Assembly: GCA_044370695.1 (NCBI GenBank)
Contig: JBILVB010000138.1
Coordinates: 1-9,749 of the forward strand
Origin: JBEIFW01 sp044370695
GTDB taxonomy: Bacteria > Actinomycetota > Acidimicrobiia > Acidimicrobiales > Ilumatobacteraceae
DNA: 9,749 nt
Direction of reading: 5' to 3'
The translations under genes and the position numbers were made by a program. Position 1 is the stretch's first letter; every line of letters starts with the position of its first letter. This document shows, one piece after another, positions 1-7,068 of the stretch. The notes under the pieces were generated by a model. That model had not been told where the DNA came from and made no database searches. It was given only the letters and a program-made list of their open reading frames with translations.

Positions 1-232
1 GGTCCTCGGAGAACTGGTACGAGTACTCGACGCTGTCGACGTCGCACCGGGCGCCCGGGTAGCGGTTCCAGTACCAGACACCGCCGACGTCGTCGCCGGC
101 TTCGAGGACGCAGAACCGCAGGCCCCGAGCGGCGAGGCCGACGGCGAGCCGGACGCCGGCGAGGCCGCCGCCGACCACCACGACGTCGAACTCCTCGGAT
201 CCGGGCGCCGGACCAGCTGCCGCAGGCGTCAT
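1..232 (-). CDS. Baeyer-Villiger-type flavin monooxygenase, N-terminal part (cut by the left window edge)
   Basis: The reading frame starts at an ATG (complement of 230-232) and stays open for 77 codons to the window edge, so only the N-terminus is visible. Residues 16-26 form a beta strand and dinucleotide-binding turn, DVVVVGGGLAG, matching GxGxxG. An acidic residue, E44, ends the second strand as expected for FAD ribose binding. Residues 50-64 read GGVWYWNRYPGARCD, the hallmark of cyclohexanone/phenylacetone monooxygenase-like enzymes, followed by DSVEYSYQFSED. The family uses NADPH and O2 to turn ketones into esters or lactones in the cytosol; some relatives act as N- or S-oxygenases. A G-rich Shine-Dalgarno (complement of 241-247) lies 8 nt before the ATG and supports this start. 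The gene diverges from the large plus-strand operon, and a palindrome lies 57 nt upstream of its start, so shared control is plausible. The family is secure; the substrate is unknown and the C-terminal fingerprint cannot be checked. Confidence 0.9.
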   Translation of the reverse strand, partial: MTPAAAGPAPGSEEFDVVVVGGGLAGVRLAVGLAARGLRFCVLEAGDDVGGVWYWNRYPGARCDVDSVEYSYQFSED

Positions 233-240
233 CGAGTACA

Positions 241-247
241 CCCCCTC
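241..247 (-). promoter_or_regulatory. Ribosome binding site of the flavin monooxygenase
   Basis: On the minus strand this reads GAGGGGG, followed by 8 nt (TGTACTCG) and then the ATG at 232. It supports the chosen start of the edge-truncated monooxygenase. Confidence 0.6.
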
Positions 248-288
248 GGACCGATCGTGCGACAGACGGTGGCGTCCGGTCAGGGAGG

Positions 289-308
289 CGTTCCATCCGG
301 CGGAACCG
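289..308. promoter_or_regulatory. Candidate operator, copy 1: CGTTCC-N7-GGAACCG
   Basis: The core GTTCC (290-294) and GGAAC (302-306) are exact inverted repeats separated by 7 nt (ATCCGGC). The flanking C at 289 and CG at 307-308 are also shared with the copy at 7069-7088; 16 of 20 positions agree between the two. It lies 57 nt from the monooxygenase start and 85 nt before the operon's first start codon, a position that could control both directions. The length and dyad form fit a dimeric winged-helix regulator such as the IclR protein encoded at 9157. That pairing is inferred. Confidence 0.55.
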
Positions 309-380
309 CTCGTTGGCCCGGCGTGCGCCCGCGTGCGTGGATGTCGGATGGCGGTGCCGAGGGGGTGCCGCGCCCGGCGT

Positions 381-391
381 GAGGCAGGGGG
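381..391 (+). promoter_or_regulatory. Ribosome binding site deciding the start at 394
   Basis: GAGGCAGGGGG precedes the ATG at 394. The GAGG part sits 9 nt upstream and the G-run 2-6 nt upstream. This is stronger than anything before the upstream ATG at 313 or before the next in-frame ATG at 418 (only GAGATGG), so 394 is preferred. Confidence 0.5.
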
Positions 392-393
392 AG

Positions 394-1599
394 ATGGCTG
401 GTTCCGCTGCGAGATGGATGACGAGCCCGTTCTGGGACAGCCGCGTCGAAGGCACCCTGCGGGCGGACCTGCAGTTCGCCGACTGCACGCTGCGCGACGG
501 CGAACAGCAGGCCGGGATCGTGTTCGGCACGCGCGACAAAGTCGACATCGCGGTCGCGCTCGACCGTGCCGGCGTGCACGAGATCGAGGCGGGCACCCCT
601 GCGGTGTCGACTGCCGATCGCGCCGCCATCGAGGAGATCGTCGGCCTCGGGCTACGGGCGCGCATCAGCGCTCTGAGCCGCGCGCGAGCCGACGAGATCG
701 CCGAGGTCGCTGCGACCGGAGCGTGGGGTGTGCGGCTCAGCTTGCCGATCAGCGACCTGCAGCGGACGGCGAAGCTGAAGCTCTCCGACCGGGAGTACCT
801 GGACCTGGCGATCGAGAGCACGACCATCGCCAAGGAACACGGGCTCGCGGTGATCTTCAGCCCCTTCGACACCACCCGGGCCGACCTGTCGTTCCTGTCG
901 ACGGTGCTCGGTGAACTGTCGGCGCGCGGCACGGTCGACCGCGTCCGCCTGGTCGACACCGTCGGCTGTGCGACCCCGGCGCTGGTGACGATGCTGGTCG
1001 GTGCCATGCGCGAGGCCGGCGACATGGAGATCGAGGTCCACTGCCACAACGACTTCGGGCTGGCCGTCGCCAACACCCTGGCCGGCGCCCTCGCGGGTGC
1101 CGAGCACCTTTCGGTCACCGTCAACGGCATCGGTGAACGGGCGGGGAACGCGGCGCTCGAGGAGGTGGTCATGGCGTTGCGGGTCCTCTACGACCACGAC
1201 GCCGGCATCGACACCTCGATGCTGCTCGGCCTCTCCCGGCTCGTCGAGGACCGATCGGCTGTGGCGCTCGCCCGGCACAAGGCCGTGGTGGGGACCGGTG
1301 CGTTCGCCCACGAGTCGGGGATGGTCGTGGCCGGGGTGCTCGAGGACCCCTTCACCGCCGAGCCGTACGACCCGGCTCTGGTTGGCCAGCAGCGCGTGAT
1401 CCAGTTGGGCAAGAAGAGCGGGCTCGTGTCGCTCAACGCCCGGCTGGCGCAGCTCGAACTGGATCCGCCGGCGTCGGTGCGAGCGGACCTCCTGGAGCGC
1501 GTGAAGGACCTCGCACTGGCCGAACGGCGTGCGATCACCGACGACGAACTGGTGCAGTTGGTGGCCTCGGCCACCGGTACGAACGGAGAACGGCGATGA
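394..1599 (+). CDS. NifV/LeuA-like DRE-TIM acyltransferase or lyase (homocitrate synthase-type)
   Basis: This 401-residue protein is a TIM-barrel metalloenzyme of the HMGL-like/2-isopropylmalate synthase family. Family members join acetyl-CoA to a 2-oxo acid in a Claisen condensation, or run a related lyase reaction. DCTLRDGEQQAG (residues 30-41) carries the catalytic Arg34 and metal-binding Asp35. HCHNDFG (216-222) supplies the two metal-binding histidines, H216 and H218. NGIGERAGNA (244-253) is the strand-7 signature. The segment around 299-343 (VGTGAFAHESG, then GVLEDPFTAEPYDPALVG and LGKKSG) is closest in style to NifV/homocitrate synthases. It lacks the LeuA regulatory domain of full isopropylmalate synthases. 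The start at 394 is chosen by its ribosome binding site; ATG 418 is the alternative. Its stop overlaps the next gene by 4 nt (ATGA). No lysine, leucine or nitrogenase gene is nearby, so a biosynthetic role is doubtful and a role inside the catabolic pathway is likelier. Substrate unknown. Confidence 0.85.
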   Translation: MAGSAARWMTSPFWDSRVEGTLRADLQFADCTLRDGEQQAGIVFGTRDKVDIAVALDRAGVHEIEAGTPAVSTADRAAIEEIVGLGLRARISALSRARADEIAEVAATGAWGVRLSLPISDLQRTAKLKLSDREYLDLAIESTTIAKEHGLAVIFSPFDTTRADLSFLSTVLGELSARGTVDRVRLVDTVGCATPALVTMLVGAMREAGDMEIEVHCHNDFGLAVANTLAGALAGAEHLSVTVNGIGERAGNAALEEVVMALRVLYDHDAGIDTSMLLGLSRLVEDRSAVALARHKAVVGTGAFAHESGMVVAGVLEDPFTAEPYDPALVGQQRVIQLGKKSGLVSLNARLAQLELDPPASVRADLLERVKDLALAERRAITDDELVQLVASATGTNGERR

Positions 1600-3095
1600 C
1601 GACGACCACGACGAGGGTACTGACGACCCCGGACGGCCCCATGGACACCTACGAGGCGCTCCCGGCGGAGGGGAACGGACGCGCCGTGATCGTGATCCAG
1701 GAAGCCTTCGGGGTGAACGCCCACATCGAGGACGTCACCCGCCGCTTCGCCGATGCCGGCTACGTAGCCGTCTCACCGCACCTGTTCCACCGGTCCGGTG
1801 GCGGCACCTACCCCTACGACGCCCTGGCGTCGGCCGGTCCTGCGATCGAGCAACTGTCGGACGCGAAGCTCCTCGACGACGTCGACGCCTGCCTTGCGCA
1901 CCTCGGCGGCCTCGGGTTCGCGATGCATCGGATCGCGATCGTCGGGTTCTGCATGGGTGGCCGGGTCACGTTCCTGACGGCGGCGAACCGGATGCTCGGT
2001 GCCGCTGTGGGGTTCTACGGCGGGGGCATCGTGGTCCAGCGGCGCCCGCAGTTCCCGCCGTTGATCGACTCGTCGAACCGCCTGCGCACACCCTGGCTGG
2101 GTCTGTTCGGCGATCTCGACCCGCACATCCCGGTGGAGGAGGTCGAGGCGTTGCGGGAGCGGCTCGTCACCTCGCCCGTCGAGGCCGAGATCGTGCGGTA
2201 CGAGGGCGCCGACCACGGGTTCCACTGCGACGACCGCGCCGTGTTCCACGCCGAGGCCGCCCGTGACGCCTGGGGCCGCACCCTGGCCTGGCTCGACCGC
2301 CATCTCGCGGACCGGGTCGTCCTGCGCCGCGAACCGAACGCGGAGCTCACGGTCGATCCGGCGACGGGGGTCGGCCGGATCACGATCGATCGCGCCGACA
2401 AGCTCAATTCGATCACGTGGAAGATGCGCTGGGAGCTGCTGCGCTGCGTCGAGCAGGCCGACCGCGACCCGCGCGTCCGGGTGGTGGTGATCCGCGGCGC
2501 CGGGGACCGGGCGTTCAGCGCCGGCGGGGACATCCCCGAGTTCCGGCGGCTCCCCACCGAGAGCCTCGCCGACCTCGCCTACCCGCTCGGGGCGCCCGAG
2601 CGGTGCACGAAGGCGACGATCGCGGCGATCGACGGCCACTGCTACGGCGGTGGACTCGAATTCGCACTCTCCTGCGACTTCCGCATCGCGACGGACAAGT
2701 CGCGCTTCGCTTTCCCCGAGATCACGCTCGGCGCGATGCCGGGCAGCGGGGGCACCCAGCGCGCCGTGCGGCTGATGGGGGTCACCCGGGCCAAGGGGAT
2801 GGTGCTGACCGGCCAGCCGATCGACGCCGTCAAGGCCGAGCACTGGGGACTCATCACCGAGGTGGTGCCCGAGGCGGACTTCGACGCCCGGATCGAGGAG
2901 CTGGCGCTCCGGCTCGCCGGTTTGTCCCCCTTGGCCGTGCAGTTCGCGAAGGAAGTCATCGACAACGCGCCGGACGCCTCGCTGTCGGCCGGTCTGCGGA
3001 TGGAGGGCAAGTCGATGACCGTGCTGGTCGGACTGGACCACTTCGCCGAGGGCGTGGAGGCGTGGAAGGAGAAGCGGCCCCCGGTGTTCCGATGA
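1596..3095 (+). CDS. Dienelactone hydrolase / enoyl-CoA hydratase fusion protein
   Basis: One 499-residue frame carries two complete enzyme domains. Residues 1-238 are a dienelactone hydrolase-type alpha/beta hydrolase: QEAFGVN with Glu36, nucleophile elbow GFCMGG with Cys119, GDLDPHIP with catalytic Asp175, and ADHGFH with His207, so the Cys-Asp-His triad is intact. Residues 245-499 are a crotonase: entry strand GRITIDRADKLNS (260-272), oxyanion-hole motif FSAGGDI (307-313), GGGLEFAL with Glu355, FPEITLG with Glu375, then PGSGGTQR and the terminal EGVEAWKEKRPPVF. Glu355 and Glu375 are 20 residues apart, as are the two catalytic glutamates of enoyl-CoA hydratase (E144/E164), so hydratase activity is likely. 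The linker is only about 6-10 residues and no plausible internal start precedes the crotonase strand, which argues against two separate genes. The ATG overlaps the previous stop (ATGA), with GGAG 7 nt upstream. It probably opens a lactone or enol-lactone and hydrates an enoyl-CoA in sequence; the substrate is unknown. Confidence 0.92.
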   Translation: MTTTTTRVLTTPDGPMDTYEALPAEGNGRAVIVIQEAFGVNAHIEDVTRRFADAGYVAVSPHLFHRSGGGTYPYDALASAGPAIEQLSDAKLLDDVDACLAHLGGLGFAMHRIAIVGFCMGGRVTFLTAANRMLGAAVGFYGGGIVVQRRPQFPPLIDSSNRLRTPWLGLFGDLDPHIPVEEVEALRERLVTSPVEAEIVRYEGADHGFHCDDRAVFHAEAARDAWGRTLAWLDRHLADRVVLRREPNAELTVDPATGVGRITIDRADKLNSITWKMRWELLRCVEQADRDPRVRVVVIRGAGDRAFSAGGDIPEFRRLPTESLADLAYPLGAPERCTKATIAAIDGHCYGGGLEFALSCDFRIATDKSRFAFPEITLGAMPGSGGTQRAVRLMGVTRAKGMVLTGQPIDAVKAEHWGLITEVVPEADFDARIEELALRLAGLSPLAVQFAKEVIDNAPDASLSAGLRMEGKSMTVLVGLDHFAEGVEAWKEKRPPVFR

Positions 3096-5521
3096 CCGGG
3101 CAGGACCGCGTGACGGTGGCGCGCGCCGACGGGCGTCACGAGGACGACCGGCTGGTGCGCGGCCGGGGCCGGTACCTCGCGAACGTGCCTCGTGGTCCAC
3201 GGACGCTCCACGCCGTGATCGTGCGGAGCGAGACCCCGCACGGACGCATCCGTGCGGTCGACACCACGGCGGCGCTGGGCGTCGACGGGGTGGTCGCCGT
3301 GCTCACCGTCGACGAGCTCCGACCGGTGCTGGACCCGCTGCCCAGCATCGTGCCCGGTGCCCCGGCGTACCTGCCCCTCGCCGCCGGCACGGTCCGCTAC
3401 GTCGGTGAGCCGGTCGCCGTGGTGCTGGCTCGCGATGCGACGAGCGCGCACGACGGCGCGGCGTGCGTGTCGGTCGACGTCGAACCGTTGCCGGTCGTGG
3501 CGGGCCTCGACGAGGCGCTTGCGCCGGACGCTCCGGCACTGCACGACGGCGGCAACGTGGTGTGGAGTCGCACGTACCGTTACGGCGACCCGGGCGCTGC
3601 GTTCGCCCGGGCGTCGCGTGTGGTGCACGCCCGTCTGCGGTTCCCGAGGTACAACAGCACCCCGCTCGAGACGTACGCGGTGGTGGCGGAATGGTGCGGT
3701 GCCGACACCGGATACCTCGTGCAGGCCAACTTCCAGGGCCCGTTCTCGCTGCTGGGGGTGCTGGCCAGGGGGTTGAAGGTGCCGGAGCACCAGGTGCGCC
3801 TGCAGGTCCCCGAGGACGTCGGCGGCAGCTTCGGGATCAAGGCGATGGTGTACCCCTACGTGGCGCTGATCGCGGCCTGCGCCCGGGTGGTGGGGCGACC
3901 GGTGGCGTGGTTCGAGGAGCGGTCCGAGCACCTGCTGGGCTCGACGAGCGGGACCGAGCGGCTCACCGACGTGGCGGTGGCCGTCGACGAGGACGGACGC
4001 ATCCACGCCATTCGCGCCGACATCGCCGAGGACGTCGGCGCCTATCTGCGGGCGCCGGAGCCCTCGTGCGTGATGCGTTCGCTGACGCTGTTCTCCGGTC
4101 CGTACCGGATCGACCATGGCGAGACCACGGCGCGGGTGGTGCTGACCAATCGGGTCCCCACCGGGCTCAACCGCGGGTACGGCGGCCAGCAGCACTGCTT
4201 CACCGTCGAGCGGGTGATCGACGCCGTCGCGCACGAGCTCGGGCTCGATCCGGCCGAGGTTCGGCGCCGCAACCTGGTGGAGCCCGGCGAGTTCCCGTTG
4301 CGCAAGACGTCCGGCACGCTCTACGACTCGGGCGACTACGGGCGGTGCCTCGAGCTCGCTCTGGCACGGGCCGGGTACGACGCGCTCCGGGCCGAACAGC
4401 GCGACCGTCGGGCGCGTGGCGACGTGCGCCAGCTCGGGATCGGCCTTGCCACCATCGTGCACTCGTCGGCCGCCAACATCGGATACGTCACCCTCGCACT
4501 CGACCCGGCGGAGCGGGCGCGCCCGGGTTACCGGGCGAAGTCCGGTGCCCGGGACACCGCCGAGGTGTCCTTGCTGCCGAGCGGCCGGATCCGGGTGCGC
4601 ATCGCCACGGCCGGCGCCGGGCAGTCGCACGCCACGACCGCAGCGCAGATCGCGGCCGGGGTGCTCGGTGTTCCGACGAGTTCGATCGATGTCGTCGATG
4701 TCTTGGACACCGCCGAGCCGTTGTGGGGCACCACGTCGGGTGCCTACTCGAGCCGGTTCACGGTGGTGGTCGGCAATGCCGTGGCGCGGGCGGCGACGGC
4801 GTTGCGCGAGCGCCTCCGCGCGCTCGGGGCACTCGTGCTCGAAGCGGCGCCCGAGGACGTCGAGCTCACCGATGGAGCCGTCGTGCCGCGTGGTGCACCG
4901 GCGCGGGCGCTGAGCCTGCGCACGCTCGCCGGGATCGTGCAGTGGGACAGCGGTTCGCTGGGCCCGGACGCGCCGACGGACCTGGCCTGCACGGCCTCCT
5001 GGGGGCCTCCACACCTCGAGCCACCCGACGAGCAGGATCGGGTCAACGCTGCGTCGGCCTACGGATTCATGGCCGACGTGGCCGTCGTCGAGGTCGACGT
5101 CGAGACCGGCAAGGTGGAGGTGCGGAGCTACACCGCCGTCCACGACGTCGGTCGGGCGCTCAATCCGGTCGTCGTGTCCGGGCAGATCGCAGGGGGCATC
5201 CTGCACGGGATCGGTGGCGCGCTCTACGAGCACACGGCCTATGACGACGGCGGTAACCCGTTGTGCGGCAACCTGGTGACCTACCTGAGCCCGACGGCAC
5301 CCGAAGCGCCCGAGATGCGCATCGAGCACCACGACACCCCCTCGCCGTTCAACCCGCTCGGGGTGAAGGGGTGCGGTGAGAACAGCGCCATGTCCGCTCC
5401 GGCGGCTGTCGCTGCGGCGGTCGAGGACGCGCTGACGCCCTACGGCGTGCGCGTCGACCACCTGCCGATCACGCCCCAGTGGGTTTGGCGGGCCATCCAC
5501 GATTCCCGGGAGCAGCGGTGA
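3092..5521 (+). CDS. Xanthine dehydrogenase-family molybdopterin-binding (large) subunit
   Basis: This 809-residue cytosolic protein is the molybdenum-cofactor subunit of an aldehyde oxidase/xanthine dehydrogenase-type hydroxylase, which inserts water-derived oxygen into C-H bonds of heterocycles, aldehydes or CoA thioesters. Residues 21-150 form the N-terminal a/b hammerhead domain (RGRGRYLANV, then VRYVGEPVAVVLA). Cofactor-domain motifs follow in order: VPEDVGGSFGIKAMVYPY (239-256), GRPVAWFEERSEH (268-280), the active-site loop LNRGYGGQQ (359-367), IDAVAHELGLDPAEVRRRNLV (376-396), TAGAGQSHATTAAQIAA (506-522) and GVKGCGENSAM (757-767), where Glu763 is the expected catalytic base. The loop lacks the Cys of CO dehydrogenase, so it is not a CoxL form I enzyme. 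The usual 2Fe-2S and FAD subunit genes are absent next to it. It starts on an ATG overlapping the previous stop (ATGA); a longer open frame upstream is a shadow of the crotonase. Its stop overlaps the ligase start (GTGA). The family is secure, the substrate open. Confidence 0.93.
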   Translation: MTGQDRVTVARADGRHEDDRLVRGRGRYLANVPRGPRTLHAVIVRSETPHGRIRAVDTTAALGVDGVVAVLTVDELRPVLDPLPSIVPGAPAYLPLAAGTVRYVGEPVAVVLARDATSAHDGAACVSVDVEPLPVVAGLDEALAPDAPALHDGGNVVWSRTYRYGDPGAAFARASRVVHARLRFPRYNSTPLETYAVVAEWCGADTGYLVQANFQGPFSLLGVLARGLKVPEHQVRLQVPEDVGGSFGIKAMVYPYVALIAACARVVGRPVAWFEERSEHLLGSTSGTERLTDVAVAVDEDGRIHAIRADIAEDVGAYLRAPEPSCVMRSLTLFSGPYRIDHGETTARVVLTNRVPTGLNRGYGGQQHCFTVERVIDAVAHELGLDPAEVRRRNLVEPGEFPLRKTSGTLYDSGDYGRCLELALARAGYDALRAEQRDRRARGDVRQLGIGLATIVHSSAANIGYVTLALDPAERARPGYRAKSGARDTAEVSLLPSGRIRVRIATAGAGQSHATTAAQIAAGVLGVPTSSIDVVDVLDTAEPLWGTTSGAYSSRFTVVVGNAVARAATALRERLRALGALVLEAAPEDVELTDGAVVPRGAPARALSLRTLAGIVQWDSGSLGPDAPTDLACTASWGPPHLEPPDEQDRVNAASAYGFMADVAVVEVDVETGKVEVRSYTAVHDVGRALNPVVVSGQIAGGILHGIGGALYEHTAYDDGGNPLCGNLVTYLSPTAPEAPEMRIEHHDTPSPFNPLGVKGCGENSAMSAPAAVAAAVEDALTPYGVRVDHLPITPQWVWRAIHDSREQR
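5508..5512 (+). promoter_or_regulatory. Ribosome binding site deciding the GTG start of the acyl-CoA ligase
   Basis: GGGAG lies 5 nt before GTG 5518. Together with the GTGA overlap with the preceding stop, this favours GTG 5518 over the upstream in-frame ATG at 5479, which would add 13 atypical residues. Confidence 0.55.
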
Positions 5522-7062
5522 CCAACGTCGGTTCGATCCTCAGCCACGCGGCTCGCGTGCACGGTGACCGCATCGGGATCCGGTGCGGTCCGCTCGCACG
5601 GACCTACGAGCAGATCGATGCCCGGGCCTCGGCCTTCGCGAGCTCGCTCGCCGCTGCCGGTGTGCAACCCGGTGATCGTGTGGTGCTGTTGCAGCACAAC
5701 GGCCCAGCTCTCCTCGAGACCCTGTTCGCCGTACTCAAGGCCGGGGCCGTTGCGGTGCCCGTGAACGCCCGCCTCCATCCTCTCGAATACGCCTACGTCA
5801 TCGAGCACTGCGACGCAGCAGCGGTGGTGTTCGGGCCGTCTTTCGCCGCAGGCCTCGACAGCACCGGGGCCTGTCGGGGCCGCCGAGCCGTCGTCACCGC
5901 CGACGGGTTGCCCTGGGCGGCGGCGATGGAGGACTGGATCCGCTCCGGCAACCCCGCGTTCGCGGACGTCGAGCGAACCCCGGACGACCTCGCCTGGCTG
6001 TTCTACACGTCGGGCACGACGGGGCGGCCCAAGGGGGCGATGATCACCCACGGGAACCTGCGCTTCATGTGTGACCAGTACCCGTCGGAGGTGCGGCAGG
6101 TCTCCCCCGGAGAGGTCTGCCTCCACGTCGCCCCGCTCACGCACGCGGGTGGGCTGTGGGCGCTCGCGTTGACCGAGGCGGGGGCGCAGCACCTGCTGAC
6201 GGAGACCGCGAGCTTCGACCCCGACGCCGTGCTCGCGCTCGTCGAGCGGAGCCGGGCCGCGCAGGTGGTGTTCATGGCCCCGACGATGCTCACGATGTTG
6301 CTCGACACCCCCGGCATCGACCGCTACGACACCTCGAGTCTGCAACTCGTCGGCTACGGCGGCAGCCCGGCCTATTCCTCCGAACTGCAGCGAGCGGTCG
6401 CGCGGTTCGGTCCGGTGTTCTGCCAGATCTACGGACAGGGCGAGTGCCCGATGACGATCACGATGCTCGCCCCCGAGGAACACGCCGAAGGCCGGCCTCG
6501 CCGCGCCGAGGTGCTCACCTCGGCGGGCAAGCGCCGGGAGGGCATCGAGGTGGCGGTACTCGGTCCGGACGACGCGGTCCTCCCCGCCGGAGCGGTCGGT
6601 GAGGTCGGGGTGCGGGGCCCGGTGGTGATGCGAGGGTACTGGCGGGACGACGACGCCACGTCGGCCGCGTTCGCGAACGGTTGGTACCACACCGGCGACA
6701 TCGGCCGGTTCGACGACGACGGCTACCTCTACCTGCTGGACCGGGTGAAGGACCTGATCATCACCGGGGGGTCCAACGTCTACGGCCGGGAGGTCGAAGA
6801 CGTGCTGCTCCTGCATCCCGGTGTCGTCGAGGCGGCGGTGATCGGGGTGCCCGACCGGGTCTGGGGCGAGGTGGTGACGGCGCTCGTCGTCGGCCGCGAC
6901 GGTCGCGCACCGGCCGTCGCCGACCTGGAGGCGTTGTGCGCCGAGCGCCTCGCCGGGTACAAGAAGCCGCGCCGCTGGGAATTCGTGGGATCGCTACCCA
7001 AGAACGGGTACGGCAAGGTGCTCAAGCGCGAGCTGCGCGCCGCGCGCGCGGCGACGCCATGA
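5518..7062 (+). CDS. AMP-forming acyl-CoA ligase (class I adenylate-forming enzyme)
   Basis: This 514-residue enzyme activates a carboxylate with ATP to an acyl-AMP and then to the CoA thioester, a normal entry step for carboxylate catabolism. The class motifs are all present: phosphate loop YTSGTTGRPKGAM (163-175), A5-type YGQGECPMT (305-313), YHTGDIG (390-396) with its ATP-binding Asp394, hinge and A8 region LDRVKDLIITGGSNVYGREVED (407-428), and PKNGYGKVLKREL (494-506) with catalytic Lys500. Overall length is normal for medium- or long-chain and aryl acyl-CoA ligases. The start is GTG 5518, coupled to the previous stop by a GTGA overlap. It is the last gene of the four-gene coupled run. Its place beside the Mo-hydroxylase and crotonase suggests it makes the CoA thioester those enzymes act on, as furoyl-CoA synthetase does in furoate degradation; that comparison is inference, and the acid substrate cannot be read from the sequence. 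Confidence 0.93.
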   Translation: MTNVGSILSHAARVHGDRIGIRCGPLARTYEQIDARASAFASSLAAAGVQPGDRVVLLQHNGPALLETLFAVLKAGAVAVPVNARLHPLEYAYVIEHCDAAAVVFGPSFAAGLDSTGACRGRRAVVTADGLPWAAAMEDWIRSGNPAFADVERTPDDLAWLFYTSGTTGRPKGAMITHGNLRFMCDQYPSEVRQVSPGEVCLHVAPLTHAGGLWALALTEAGAQHLLTETASFDPDAVLALVERSRAAQVVFMAPTMLTMLLDTPGIDRYDTSSLQLVGYGGSPAYSSELQRAVARFGPVFCQIYGQGECPMTITMLAPEEHAEGRPRRAEVLTSAGKRREGIEVAVLGPDDAVLPAGAVGEVGVRGPVVMRGYWRDDDATSAAFANGWYHTGDIGRFDDDGYLYLLDRVKDLIITGGSNVYGREVEDVLLLHPGVVEAAVIGVPDRVWGEVVTALVVGRDGRAPAVADLEALCAERLAGYKKPRRWEFVGSLPKNGYGKVLKRELRAARAATP

Positions 7063-7068
7063 GACCAC

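Larger units (their letters stand above)
233..393. other. Divergent intergenic region between monooxygenase and catabolic operon
   Basis: This 161-nt non-coding stretch separates the minus-strand monooxygenase from the plus-strand operon, so it should carry both promoters. No convincing -35/-10 pair was found on either strand in this GC-rich DNA; the best plus-strand candidate is a lone TTGGCC at 313-318. The clear signal is the interrupted palindrome at 290-306. The open frame extends upstream to 313, but the stretch 313-393 encodes an Arg/Gly/Cys-rich segment unlike the enzyme family, so I treat it as leader. Confidence 0.6.

Noticed and set aside
2417..3091. Upstream in-frame extension of the molybdenum subunit
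   Set aside because: The extra 225 codons overlap the crotonase domain and translate to an Arg/Gly-rich sequence. ATG 3092 with its ATGA overlap fits the family N-terminus.
4670..4677. Isolated GTTCCGAC half-site inside the Mo subunit
   Set aside because: There is no inverted partner at the right spacing and it lies mid-gene, so it is not counted as a third operator.
2642..5500. Very long open frame on the minus strand (952 codons)
   Set aside because: It lies fully antisense to the crotonase and Mo-subunit genes. Its translation is rich in Arg, His, Gly and Asp without recognisable domains, a common artefact of high-GC codon bias.
5479..5517. ATG start for the acyl-CoA ligase 13 codons upstream
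   Set aside because: It would overlap the Mo subunit by more than 40 nt and lacks a good ribosome binding site. GTG 5518 has GGGAG 5 nt upstream and a GTGA overlap.
6669..6678. Palindrome GTTCGCGAAC inside the ligase gene
   Set aside because: It is short, within coding sequence, and explained by common codons.
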